Shown: positions 22,168 through 30,385, numbered from the stretch's first letter. The stretch is DNA of 36,801 nt from Bradyrhizobium sp. Ai1a-2 (GCF_000426245.1 NZ_AUEZ01000078.1:1-36801); one strand, 5' to 3'. The notes: a model not told the origin generated them from the sequence alone. Numbers and translations: made by a program.

Positions 22168-23568
22168 ATGGCAAAGATCTCCATGCAGCCGGGCACGGTG
22201 ATCGATGATTTTACGATCGGCGAGTGCGTGCATCGCGGCGGCATGGCGACGCTGTGGAGCGTCACCCATCCCGGCATCGACGTGCCGCTGCTGATGAAAG
22301 TGCCGCGGGTTTCGGAAGGCGAGGATCCCGCCGCCATCGTCAGCTTCGAGATGGAGCAGATGATCCTGCCGCGATTGTCGGGGCCGCATGTGCCGGCCTG
22401 CTTCGGCACCGGCGATTTCGCGCGCCAGGCCTATGTCGTGATCGAGCGCATTCCGGGCCAGACGCTCTACAAGCGGATCGACGATCTGTCGATCGCTTAC
22501 GAGGAGGCGAGGGCGCTCGGGATCAAGATCGCCTCAGCGCTGTCGGCGCTGCATCGGCAAAACGTCATCCATCACGACATCAAGCCGAGCAGCATCATGT
22601 TCCGCGAGAGCGGCGAGGCGGTGCTGATCGATTTTGGCCTGTCACATCACGAACGCCTGCCCGATCTGCTGCAGGAAGAATTTCGCCTGCCTTACGGCAC
22701 CGCGCCCTATATGGCGCCGGAGCGCCTGCTCGGGGTGCGCGACGATCCGCGCAGCGATCTGTTTTCGTTCGGCGTGCTCCTGTATTTCTTCACCACCGGG
22801 GTGCGGCCGTTCGGCGAGAGCGAAACGCTGCGCGGCATGCGGCGGCGGCTGTGGCGCGATCCCTATCCGCCGCGCCAGCTCAGGGGCGACTATCCGCCCT
22901 GGCTGCAGGAGATCGTGCTGCGATGCCTGGAGATCGAGCCCGCCTGGCGCTATCCGACCGCGTCTCAGCTCGCCTTCGATCTCGGCAACTCCGACCAGGT
23001 CAAGCTGACGGCGCGCGCGGAACGGCGCGAGCGTGATCCGTTCACGACGGTGATACGTCGCCGCTTCAATCGCGGGGCGTGGCAGCCGCAGCCGAAGTCC
23101 GACGTTGCCGTGCAACTGGCGTCGAGCCCGATCCTGGTGGTCGCGATCGACACGACGGAGATATCGGGCCCGCTGAACGAGGCCTTGCGCGTCACCGCGC
23201 AGCGGATCCTCGCCACCCTGCCGCAGGCCCGCCTCGCATGTGTCAACGTGCTCAAGCTCGGCCTCGTCACCATCGACCGGACGCTGGATGAGAAGGGCAA
23301 CAACAAGCATGTCGACCGCCTGGTCGCGCTGCGGCACTGGGCGTCCTCGCTGAAACTCGACGAGAACCGGCTGTCGGTGCATGTGCTGGAGGCGATCGAT
23401 CCCGCGGCGGCAATCCTGGAATTCGCGGAGGCCAATGAGGTCGATCACATCGTGATCGGCGCGCGGCAGGATTCCATGCTGCGGACGCTGCTCGGCAGCG
23501 TCTCGGCGAAGGTGGCGGCGGAGGCGCCATGCACGGTCACGGTGGTGCGCCCGCCACGGGAAAGCTAG
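22168..23568 (+). CDS. Ser/Thr protein kinase fused to a C-terminal universal stress protein domain
   Basis: The 466-residue protein has a Hanks-type kinase domain (about 15-275) and a Usp domain (about 320-466). Kinase motifs seen are the Gly-loop region CVHRGGMATLWSV, Lys44 in LLMKVPR, a Glu in SFEMEQ, HHDIKPSS (Asp137, Lys139), DFGLS (Asp155) and APYMAPERLL. Position 142, nearly always Asn to bind metal, is Ser, and the Gly-loop is degenerate, so catalysis may be weak or altered. The Usp part ends with IGARQDSMLRTLLGSVSAKV...PCTVTVVRP; the GS is kept but the second Gly of the ATP motif is not. It has no membrane segment. It follows the phosphoesterase by 4 bp, with no clear ribosome site. 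Confidence 0.88.
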   Translation: MAKISMQPGTVIDDFTIGECVHRGGMATLWSVTHPGIDVPLLMKVPRVSEGEDPAAIVSFEMEQMILPRLSGPHVPACFGTGDFARQAYVVIERIPGQTLYKRIDDLSIAYEEARALGIKIASALSALHRQNVIHHDIKPSSIMFRESGEAVLIDFGLSHHERLPDLLQEEFRLPYGTAPYMAPERLLGVRDDPRSDLFSFGVLLYFFTTGVRPFGESETLRGMRRRLWRDPYPPRQLRGDYPPWLQEIVLRCLEIEPAWRYPTASQLAFDLGNSDQVKLTARAERRERDPFTTVIRRRFNRGAWQPQPKSDVAVQLASSPILVVAIDTTEISGPLNEALRVTAQRILATLPQARLACVNVLKLGLVTIDRTLDEKGNNKHVDRLVALRHWASSLKLDENRLSVHVLEAIDPAAAILEFAEANEVDHIVIGARQDSMLRTLLGSVSAKVAAEAPCTVTVVRPPRES

Positions 23569-23569
23569 A

Positions 23570-23613
23570 GCGTTTTCGAGCGAAGTGGATACCGGTTCGC
23601 GTGAAGAAAACGC
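23570..23613. repeat. Interspersed intergenic repeat (GCGTTTTC...GAAAACGC)
   Basis: The arms GCGTTTTC and GAAAACGC enclose GAGCGAAGTGGATACCGGTT, a form that recurs between genes in Bradyrhizobium and Rhodopseudomonas. It begins right after the kinase stop codon and stands next to a separate hairpin at 23627-23669. Confidence 0.65.
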
Positions 23614-23626
23614 GTCAAAACAAGAG

Positions 23627-23669
23627 TCTAGAGCTTCGGTTCTGATTCAATCAGAACGGAAGCTCTAGA
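23627..23669. terminator. Long hairpin between convergent kinase-Usp and rpe
   Basis: Two 19-base arms (TCTAGAGCTTCGGTTCTGA and its complement) pair with one mismatch around a 5-base loop. The stem covers the rpe stop codon. It can serve transcripts from both sides, though neither side has a clear U-tract. Confidence 0.65.
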
Positions 23670-24366
23670 TCGCTTCGCCGCGTGCCAGCGCCGCCGCGTT
23701 GCGGATCGCGGAGATGTTGGCCTTGTAGGCCTCCATCGTGCCGCCCTTGAACACGGCGGAGCCGGCGACAAACGCATTGGCGCCGGCCGCTGCCAGTTCC
23801 CCTGATACATCGGGCGCGACGCCGCCATCGACCTCGATGTCGATCGGCCGGCCGGCGGTCATCGCCCTGACGTCGCTGACCTTGCCGAGCGCCGAACGGA
23901 TGAAGGCCTGACCGCCAAAGCCCGGATTGACCGACATCACCAGCACAATATCGATCAGGTCGAGCACATACTCGATCGCGCTCACGGGCGTTGCCGGATT
24001 GAGCGAGACGCCCGCCTTCTTGCCGAGCGCGCGGATGGCCTGCAGCGAACGATGCAAATGCGGGCCGGCCTCCGCATGCACGGTGATGTGATCGCAGCCG
24101 GCCTTGGCGAACGCCTCGAGATAGGGATCGCAGGGCGAGATCATCAAATGAGCGTCGAAGATCTTCCTGGTGTGCGGGCGCATCGCCTTGATGACATCGG
24201 GGCCATAGGAAATGTTCGGCACGAAATGCCCGTCCATGACGTCAAGATGGATCCAGTCGGCGCCGGCCTCGTCGACGGCGCGGACTTCTTCGCCGAGTTT
24301 CGAGAAATCCGAGGCCAGGATCGACGGCGCGATCACCAGCGGGCGTGGCGTGAAGGACTGGGACAT
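23665..24366 (-). CDS. rpe: Ribulose-phosphate 3-epimerase
   Basis: Rpe interconverts ribulose 5-phosphate and xylulose 5-phosphate in the pentose phosphate and Calvin pathways. The 233-residue TIM barrel shows APSILASDFSKLGEEV, WIHLDVMDGHFVPNISYGP, FDAHLMISPCDPY, VLVMSVNPGFGGQAFI and IEVDGGVAPDV, which supply the catalytic Asp pair and metal-binding His residues. The ATG at 24366 is the expected start, giving MSQSFTPRPLVIAPS. No other Calvin or pentose pathway gene is in the window. A long hairpin covers its stop codon. Confidence 0.95.
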   Translation of the reverse strand: MSQSFTPRPLVIAPSILASDFSKLGEEVRAVDEAGADWIHLDVMDGHFVPNISYGPDVIKAMRPHTRKIFDAHLMISPCDPYLEAFAKAGCDHITVHAEAGPHLHRSLQAIRALGKKAGVSLNPATPVSAIEYVLDLIDIVLVMSVNPGFGGQAFIRSALGKVSDVRAMTAGRPIDIEVDGGVAPDVSGELAAAGANAFVAGSAVFKGGTMEAYKANISAIRNAAALARGEAI

Positions 24367-24463
24367 GGACGCTCTCCCAAGGCATCTCTGTAGCGAGCGG
24401 GATGGTTCCGCCTAACATGCATGCCGGTGCCGGGCAATGCACAGGAGCGAAGTCGCGGGCAGG

Positions 24464-24484
24464 AAAAAACTGCCGTAGCGGCAG
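24464..24484 (-). terminator. Orphan minus-strand terminator between rpe and the EF-hand gene
   Basis: On the minus strand CTGCCG-CTA-CGGCAG is followed directly by TTTTTT, a compact intrinsic terminator. No minus-strand gene lies just upstream of it (the nearest, the P1 peptidase, is 900 bp away), so it may end a small RNA from the 24490-24620 interval. The 24367-24622 stretch otherwise holds no credible ORF. Confidence 0.45.
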
Positions 24485-24622
24485 CAATTGCCGACTTCTG
24501 CGAACCCGTCTGTGTGCGCGAAATGCCGATTTTAAAGGGCTTTTCGCCATGGCATGGCGCTTGCTCGCTACCCGTGCGGGTGTTGGGCCGCCGCTGACGC
24601 GGCATTGTCGGAGTTCCCTCTC

Positions 24623-25384
24623 ATGCTGTTTGCCCTTGGCGCTGCGTCGTCGGCCATCGATCTCCTGAAGTCGCTGACGTCGTCGAAGACGTCGCAGGCA
24701 AAGCCGGCCGGCCTGACCCAGGACGCAGCCAGCGTCTTCGATATTTCCGGCGGCGCAACGGCGCCGACAAGCGTGACTCCGAACTCCGGATCGGCCGGCA
24801 GCGGCGCAGCGCCGATCGCCCCGGAGACGATGAGCGCGCTGCTCGATGCGCAGAGCCAGGCTTCGACCGGCGCGGCTGCTTCGACCATGAGCCCGTCGGA
24901 CGCGCTGAAGGATTTGTTCGGACAGATCGATGGCGATGGCGACGGCAAGATCACGAAATCCGAATTCGAGGATGCGCTCGGCGCTGGCGGGACCAATCTG
25001 GCGCAGGCCGATGACGTCTTCTCCAAGCTGGACAAGGACGGCGACGGCAACGTCACTCTCAACGAGATGTCCTCGGCCCTGAAAGGTGGCTCCGGTCATC
25101 GCTCCCAGGTTCATCACCATGGGGGCGGTGGCGGTGGCGGTAGTGCCGATGCGTTGATGCAGGCGCTGGATGACGGAGCCTCCACATCGGTGACCAACAG
25201 CGACGGATCGGTCACGACCACGACGACCTATGCCGATGGGTCGAAGGTGACAGCGACCTCGGCTGCCAGCCCTTCCGCTGCGGGGGCCGCGACCTCGTCG
25301 TACAATTTCATCGACCAGCTCGTGCAGCGGCAGGCGAACGCGACCTCGGCGCAGGTCAACGCCTCGCTCTCGCTCAGCGCATAG
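24623..25384 (+). CDS. EF-hand calcium-binding protein, Ser/Thr/Ala-rich
   Basis: This 253-residue protein contains two canonical EF-hand loops, DGDGDGKITKSEFE (about residues 108-121) and DKDGDGNVTLNEM (about 141-153), with Asp-x-Asp-x-Asp/Gly calcium ligands. Before them is a low-complexity region rich in Ser, Ala and Gly, and after them comes a HHHGGGGGGGS linker and a Thr/Ser-rich tail. The N-terminus MLFALGAASSAIDLLKSL is hydrophobic but not a clear signal peptide. The ATG at 24623 (GGAG upstream) is chosen over an in-frame start at 24554. Proteins of this build are common in Bradyrhizobium without known function; calcium sensing or an extracellular role is inference. Confidence 0.85.
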   Translation: MLFALGAASSAIDLLKSLTSSKTSQAKPAGLTQDAASVFDISGGATAPTSVTPNSGSAGSGAAPIAPETMSALLDAQSQASTGAAASTMSPSDALKDLFGQIDGDGDGKITKSEFEDALGAGGTNLAQADDVFSKLDKDGDGNVTLNEMSSALKGGSGHRSQVHHHGGGGGGGSADALMQALDDGASTSVTNSDGSVTTTTTYADGSKVTATSAASPSAAGAATSSYNFIDQLVQRQANATSAQVNASLSLSA

Positions 25385-25386
25385 GA

Positions 25387-26382
25387 TTAGCCGAACCGGT
25401 CCTGCCAGCTCGGTAGTGCGCCGGGGAAGGGCAAGGCGGTCGCCGCGTAGACGCCGCGCGCGATCGCGCGGGCCACGGTGTTGGCGGCGTGCATTCCGAG
25501 TTCGGTGAGGCCGAACATGGGATCGATCGGCTTCTCGCCGGTCGCCGCCGCAAACACCACATCGCCGTCGAGCGGCGCGTGCACCGGATAGATCGCCCGC
25601 GCCATGCCGGTCTGCGCGATCATCGCCAGCCGCTTGGCCTGTGACTTCGTCAGCACGGCGTCGGTCACGACCACGACCAGCGTGGTGTTCTCGCCGGATG
25701 TCGCCGCCGGCCCGCCCTTCAGCCGCGCCTTCAGCATATCAGGCGTGAACGAGGCCGGCAGACCGCGTCCGCCGAATTCCCCGTCGACCTCGTAGGGGGC
25801 GGCCCAGAACCAGGGGCCGTCGCCGACCGTGACGGCGCGGACTGCATTGACGACGGCAAGTGCGGCAACCGTGACGCCGGCATCGGTTCGCGCCGACGCC
25901 GACCCTAGTCCGCCCTTCAGGTTGGACGTGGTCGCGCCCATGCCGGCGCCGACGCTGCCGAGTCGGAAATCGCCGCCGGCTGCAGCCGCCGCGGTATAGG
26001 CGAGATCGCGATAGGGCGGGAACCGTCCCCACGCCTTGTTGCCGCCGTTCAAGAGATCGAAGCAGATCGCACCGGGCACGATCGGGATCACGGCCTCGCG
26101 GATGCGCAAGCCCCGGCCTTGCTCGGCAAGCCAGGCCTGCACACCGCCGGCAGCATCGAGGCCGAGCGCCGAGCCTCCGGACAGTGCGATCGCGTCCACC
26201 GCATCGACAGTATTGTGCGGCTGCAGCAGCGCGTCGTCGCGCGTGCCCGGGCCGCCGCCGCGCACGTCGATCGACGCCACGGCAGGCTTGTCGAAGATGA
26301 TCGCGGTGGCGCCGGAGGCGATCGAGGCGTCGTCGGCGTGGCCGACGCGGACGCCTGCGATGTCGGTGAGGAGATTTTTCAA
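25387..26382 (-). CDS. P1-family peptidase (DmpA/S58, aminopeptidase-like)
   Basis: The 331-residue protein starts MKNLLTDIAGVRVGHADD and has the P1/S58 blocks GGGPGTRDD, ALSGGSALGLDAAGGVQAWL, GAGMGATTSNLKGGLG and GENTTLVVVVTDA. DmpA relatives cut themselves just before the nucleophilic Ser/Thr in the last block, giving two chains, and act as D-/L-aminopeptidases or beta-peptidases. The NTTL sequence suggests a Thr nucleophile. The start is a TTG at 26382, supported by AGAGGA upstream and by the typical N-terminus. Its stop lies 2 bp beyond the convergent EF-hand gene. Its role is unknown. Confidence 0.85.
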   Translation of the reverse strand: MKNLLTDIAGVRVGHADDASIASGATAIIFDKPAVASIDVRGGGPGTRDDALLQPHNTVDAVDAIALSGGSALGLDAAGGVQAWLAEQGRGLRIREAVIPIVPGAICFDLLNGGNKAWGRFPPYRDLAYTAAAAAGGDFRLGSVGAGMGATTSNLKGGLGSASARTDAGVTVAALAVVNAVRAVTVGDGPWFWAAPYEVDGEFGGRGLPASFTPDMLKARLKGGPAATSGENTTLVVVVTDAVLTKSQAKRLAMIAQTGMARAIYPVHAPLDGDVVFAAATGEKPIDPMFGLTELGMHAANTVARAIARGVYAATALPFPGALPSWQDRFG

Positions 26383-26427
26383 AGCGCGCGTCCTCTTCTC
26401 GTCCTATTGGTCGGTAAGCATGATGCA

Positions 26428-29205
26428 TCAACTGCCAAGCGCGAGCCGGATCATCTTTGCAAGCTCCGACTTGCGATAGGGTTTCGCCAGCAGCAGCACG
26501 CCGGAATCGAGCCGTCCGTGGTGGACGATCGCGTTCTCGGTATAGCCCGACGTGTACAGCGTCTTGAGTCCGGGCCGCCGCTGCTGCGCTTCGTCGACGA
26601 GTTGGCGCCCGTTCATGGCGCCGGGCATGATGACGTCGGTGAACAGGAGGTCGATAGGCGTCCCGGTATCGATGATGTTGAGCGCCTCGGCGGCATTGGC
26701 CGCCTCGAGTGTCGAGTAGCCGAGGCTTGTGATCTGGGTCACGACATATTTGCGCACCAGCGCATCGTCCTCGACGATCAGAATGACTTCGTTTCCGCCC
26801 TGGACATTGGCGGTGTGTTGCGCTTCCGCGACGGTCTGGGCGAGGCCGGTCGCGCGCGGCAGATACATCTTCACGGAGGTGCCGTGGCGTTCCTCGCTGT
26901 AGATCTTGATATGTCCACCCGACTGCTTGACGAAGCCGAACACCATGGAAAGCCCAAGCCCGGTGCCTTTGCCGACTTCCTTGGTGGTGAAGAATGGATC
27001 GAACACTTTTTCCAGCAGATGGGCGGGAATGCCGGCGCCGCTGTCGCTGACCGCGACCATGACGTAATAGCCGACCGCGACCTCGCTGTGCATGCTGGCA
27101 TAGCCCTCGTCGAGATAGACGTTGCGGCTTTCGAGTGCCAGCTTGCCGCCGCGGGGCATGGCATCCCGCGCATTCAGCGCGAGATTGAGGATCGCCGTGG
27201 TCAGCTGGTTCGGATCGACCATCGCCGTCCAGACGTCCTCCGCGAGCATTGGCGTGATCTCGATATGCTCGCCGAGCGTCGGGCGCAGCAGCTTCGCCGC
27301 CTCCAGGATCAGTGCGTTGATATAGACATCGACCGGCTGCAGCGGCTGCTTGCGGGCGAAGGCGAGCAGATGCTTGGTCAGGTTGGCGCCGCGCTCGGCG
27401 GCTTCGTCGATCAGCCGGGCGATGGCGACGAGGTCGTGCCGGTCGGCGACCGCTTCTTCGAGGATGCCGATGGTGCCGGTGATGACGGTCAGGATGTTGT
27501 TGAAGTCGTGGGCGATGCCACCGGTGAGTTGGCCGACTGCGTCCATCTTCTGCACCTGCCGGATCTGCGCTTCGGCGGCCTGCTTCTCGGTGAGGTCGCG
27601 GCCGATGAAGAAGTAGCGCTTGACCGGGTCCGAATAGGTTGCGGACCAGTTGAGCGACACCACTTCGCCGTCCTTGCGGATCAGGCGCGTCTCGAAATTG
27701 CGCTTGCTCTGGCCGCGCCGCGCGGCGCGCATTTCGCTGCGGGTATTTTCGAGATCATCCGGATGAACGAAGTCGACCGCGGACCGTCCGACCATCTCGG
27801 CAGGATCGTAGCCCGCAATGGTCCTGACGCTCGGACTGACCTGGACGAAATTGCCCTGCTTGTCGGTCACCGACAGGAAATCCTGCGACGTCTCGAAGAT
27901 GCGCTGCCGCTCTTCGAGTTCCTGGTTGAGTGCCTTCTGCGTCCGCCTGCTTTCGGTGATATCCTGCGCGATCTTCGAGGCGCCGATGATCTCGCCCGTC
28001 GCCGACAATAGCGGTGAGACGCTGAGCGAGACGTCGATCGACCTGCCGTTCCTGTGCAGCCGCTGCGTCTCATGTTGCTCAAGCTTTTCGCCGCCACGGA
28101 TCCGCTTGAGGATGTCGTCGCTTTCGCCGCGTCGGTCGGGCGGCACGATGATGTCGATGCGCTGGCCGACCGCCGCGGCCGCCGGATAGCCGAACAGGCG
28201 TTCCGCCGCCGGATTCCAGGCGGTGATGGTGCCGTCGAGCGACTTGGTGATGATGGCGTCGTTGGAGGATTCGACGACCGCGCTGAACAGCCGCTCGCGC
28301 TCGGCGTGGTAATCGCGTTCGGTGGCGGCCTGGCGGCGGACCATGCGCAAGAGCCGCGACATCGCCGCCTGCAGCGCGACGTTGTCGATCAACAGCACCG
28401 CGAGCACGAAACTGGCGGCGAACAGTCCGTAGATGCGGCCGGCATAGAAACCGAGATCGAATCTCGCCACGTTGAGCATCGCCGACAGCGCGATGTCGAA
28501 CAGCCAGGCGCACAGCACGACCATGAGCCAGACGTCGATGACGGAATGCGGTTTCCGGAACCACAGCGCGCCAAGCGCAGCGACACAGAAGAACAGCACC
28601 ATCGAGACCACGCCGATCATGACCGGCGTGTAGCGTCCGCCGCTCAAAAGGACGGGGAGGCGGTCGTGCTGGTCGGTGAAGATCCAGGCGAACACCACCA
28701 TCGCGACGATGACCGCCGCGACGCTGCCGACGATTGCCGACATCGTCGAGCCGCGGATCCTGGCGCCGTCGTCTCCTTTCGAAAGCGCATAACCGAGGAC
28801 CATCAGCGGGAAGAAGCCGTGCCAGACCATGTAGAGCCAGACCGTGGTCTGCGAGCCGGCTCCGAACAGGCCCGTCGGCGCGAACAGGCCCGGAAAGGTG
28901 AGCGCGTGCGTGACTGCGGCCGCGGCGGTGAAGAGATAGCCGCTCGCAAGCAGCAGCATCGCCCGCCAGCGCAGGATGGCAAACTGTGAGAACAACAGCA
29001 CCGCGGTGATGAGATCGGTGATCGCCAGTGCGGACTGGTAGCTCGCCACGAAGGCCGGTACCGGGGTCAGCGGCATTCCCGCAAATGGTACCGCGATCGC
29101 GAACAGCACGGCCGAGACGACGACCACCGCCAGCGCCGCGTTGCGGTCGCCGCGGGAGGCCGGCAAGGTCGAAAGGAAGAAGCTGCGGTCGTTACCTTTG
29201 AACAC
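26428..29205 (-). CDS. Hybrid sensor histidine kinase with membrane sensor, two PAS domains and a receiver
   Basis: The 925-residue kinase begins with about eight membrane helices (roughly 22-285) of the MASE4 kind. Next come two PAS domains (about 305-420 and 435-555; SSNDAIITKSLDGTITAWNPAAERLFGY and SQDFLSVTDKQGNFVQVSPS), a HisKA box (GGIAHDFNNIL), an HATPase domain (NLALNARDAM, DSGAGIP, GKGTGLGLSMV) and a C-terminal receiver (VEDDALVRK, LLFTDVIMPG, AKPYRKSEL). The phosphate could pass to its own receiver and on to the divergent single-domain regulator at 29572. A GTG at 29205 has AGGAG seven bases before it. The stimulus is not evident; no haem or flavin ligands can be called with certainty. 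Confidence 0.93.
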   Translation of the reverse strand: MFKGNDRSFFLSTLPASRGDRNAALAVVVVSAVLFAIAVPFAGMPLTPVPAFVASYQSALAITDLITAVLLFSQFAILRWRAMLLLASGYLFTAAAAVTHALTFPGLFAPTGLFGAGSQTTVWLYMVWHGFFPLMVLGYALSKGDDGARIRGSTMSAIVGSVAAVIVAMVVFAWIFTDQHDRLPVLLSGGRYTPVMIGVVSMVLFFCVAALGALWFRKPHSVIDVWLMVVLCAWLFDIALSAMLNVARFDLGFYAGRIYGLFAASFVLAVLLIDNVALQAAMSRLLRMVRRQAATERDYHAERERLFSAVVESSNDAIITKSLDGTITAWNPAAERLFGYPAAAAVGQRIDIIVPPDRRGESDDILKRIRGGEKLEQHETQRLHRNGRSIDVSLSVSPLLSATGEIIGASKIAQDITESRRTQKALNQELEERQRIFETSQDFLSVTDKQGNFVQVSPSVRTIAGYDPAEMVGRSAVDFVHPDDLENTRSEMRAARRGQSKRNFETRLIRKDGEVVSLNWSATYSDPVKRYFFIGRDLTEKQAAEAQIRQVQKMDAVGQLTGGIAHDFNNILTVITGTIGILEEAVADRHDLVAIARLIDEAAERGANLTKHLLAFARKQPLQPVDVYINALILEAAKLLRPTLGEHIEITPMLAEDVWTAMVDPNQLTTAILNLALNARDAMPRGGKLALESRNVYLDEGYASMHSEVAVGYYVMVAVSDSGAGIPAHLLEKVFDPFFTTKEVGKGTGLGLSMVFGFVKQSGGHIKIYSEERHGTSVKMYLPRATGLAQTVAEAQHTANVQGGNEVILIVEDDALVRKYVVTQITSLGYSTLEAANAAEALNIIDTGTPIDLLFTDVIMPGAMNGRQLVDEAQQRRPGLKTLYTSGYTENAIVHHGRLDSGVLLLAKPYRKSELAKMIRLALGS

Positions 29206-29571
29206 TCATAGTCTCCTGGAACCGGTATCGAACGCAAGACAGGGGATCACGTCAAACCCGCGCGCGGGCTGTCCACACAAAGTGGAACCTGTGGCCGCCC
29301 GGTCCGTATCGGTGCGACGGAACGCGGCATCCACTGGCCTGGGGAAGATAAAAATCAAAGTCCGATAAACCTGCTTTGCGTCGCTTGGTGCGACAAAACC
29401 AATCGCTCGAAATCGATCCAAGGTTATCTGCTACCGGCACGGAATTGAACCGGGCGTTCGTATCCAGTTGGGGTAACCCCCTCTTTACTGACAGGACAGA
29501 TAATTCGCCGGATTACCTAGTGCCTGGCGTTTTCCACGATAGGCTTCCCGCAGCCGGCCCCGGGGGATTTC
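29206..29571. other. Intergenic region between divergent hybrid kinase and response regulator
   Basis: This 366-bp interval holds no credible ORF. A possible minus-strand promoter for the kinase is TTGACG (29255-29250), 17 bases, and TTCGAT (29232-29227). On the plus side GATAAT at 29499-29504 could be a -10 box for the response regulator, without a clear -35. GGAAC at 29284 followed by CGTA at 16 bases is close to, but not, an EcfG promoter. Confidence 0.35.
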
Positions 29572-29973
29572 ATGGCCCGTGTTCTCGTCGTCGACGACCA
29601 ATCCGATGTGCGCGCGATGATCGCAATTGTGCTGCGCGTCAACCGTTTCGAGATCGTCGAGGCGGCGTCCGCCGCGGAGGGGATCAAGGCGTTCGAAGCG
29701 GCCGGGGAAGGGGCGAAGTTCGATCTTGCGATCATCGACATCTTCCTGCAGGGCAAGAGCGGCCTCGACCTCATGTCGATGATGCGTGACCGCCAGCCCG
29801 ATTTTCCCATCGTCGCGATGTCGGGCATGACGGCGCTGGATTTCGTTGCCGAGGCGCCCGACCTGTCGAACGTGGCCTGCCTGCAGAAGCCGTTTCGTCC
29901 GAACGATCTGATGCGCGCCATCGAGAACGCGCGGCGGGCGGTTGCTCCCGTCGCGGCGCGCGCGGCAGTTTGA
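29572..29973 (+). CDS. Single-domain response regulator (CheY-like)
   Basis: This 133-residue receiver has the acidic pair Asp8-Asp9, phospho-acceptor Asp56 in LAIIDIFLQG, Ser84 in AMSG and Lys106 in CLQKPFRP. There is no output domain, only a short Ala/Val/Arg tail. It is divergent from the hybrid kinase, which makes it a likely target or phosphate sink of that kinase. The ATG at 29572 has GGGGGATT before it. A perfect palindrome (29992-30018) lies 19 bp beyond its stop and may end the transcript. Confidence 0.92.
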   Translation: MARVLVVDDQSDVRAMIAIVLRVNRFEIVEAASAAEGIKAFEAAGEGAKFDLAIIDIFLQGKSGLDLMSMMRDRQPDFPIVAMSGMTALDFVAEAPDLSNVACLQKPFRPNDLMRAIENARRAVAPVAARAAV

Positions 29974-29991
29974 TCGCGTGTGCTCTTCATT

Positions 29992-30018
29992 GTCATTGCG
30001 AGCGAAGCTCGCAATGAC
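29992..30018. repeat. Short palindromic repeat (GTCATTGCGAGC family)
   Basis: The arms GTCATTGCGAGC and GCTCGCAATGAC are perfectly complementary around GAA. It is the compact form of the element at 7647-7729 and is placed like a terminator for the response regulator. Confidence 0.75.
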
Positions 30019-30057
30019 GGGTGGAGAGTTCTGATCCCCATTATCAAACAGCTCTCC

Positions 30058-30204
30058 GTTGTCATCGTCCGCCACGGGTCGGCGCAAAGCGCCGCCTGAT
30101 GACAGGCTCCGGCGGACGATCCAGTATTCCAGAGGCGGCGATGCTTAAGTTGAGCGCCCGCCGGTTACTGGATGCCCGCCTTCGCGGGCATGACAGTGGA
30201 GTTT
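30058..30204. repeat. Complex interspersed repeat region (GACGATCCAGTATTCCAGAG type)
   Basis: This stretch consists of nested inverted repeats, including GTCATCGTCCGCC / GGCGGACGAT, GGCGCAAAGCGCC and GCCCGCCTTCGCGGGC, with CCAGTATTCCAGAG between. Such mosaic units are dispersed between genes in Bradyrhizobium-like genomes. With 29974-30385 as a whole it makes up a 412-bp interval without a credible gene. Confidence 0.6.
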
Positions 30205-30287
30205 AGGGAGAGGATGTGAGGCTGCATTCTCGCGGCGCTTTGCCACAACCGGGGGATGTCGGTCTGTGACCCACGATTCGGCATGCG

Positions 30288-30301
30288 TTGATCTAAATCA
30301 A
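30288..30301 (+). promoter_or_regulatory. Perfect FixK/FNR box before the SHOCT membrane protein gene
   Basis: TTGAT-CTAA-ATCAA matches the FNR/FixK consensus at all ten fixed bases. A class II layout would start the transcript near 30336, with TTAAGG (30324-30329) as the -10 region and a 50-nt leader before the AAAGGAGGA ribosome site. This is the second such box in the window. Confidence 0.75.
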
Positions 30302-30385
30302 AAGCGGGCAGCGGGATTACGCTTTAAGGAACAATACCGGGGGGCTGGAACTCTTGCGCCCAGCGGCAGGCAAAGGAGGATCGCA

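Noticed and set aside
26119..28011. Long plus-strand open frame of 630 codons
   Set aside because: It is antisense to the hybrid kinase, is rich in Arg, Asp, Gly and Val as expected from a shadow frame of high-GC DNA, and has no recognisable domain.
29284..29308. Possible EcfG promoter before the response regulator
   Set aside because: GGAAC is followed at 16 bases by CGTA rather than CGTT, and it lies about 265 bp before the gene.
29438..29465. tRNA T-arm-like sequence (GGTTCAATTCC on the minus strand)
   Set aside because: One stem pair is broken, and no acceptor, D or anticodon arm can be built around it, so it is not called as a tRNA or attachment site.
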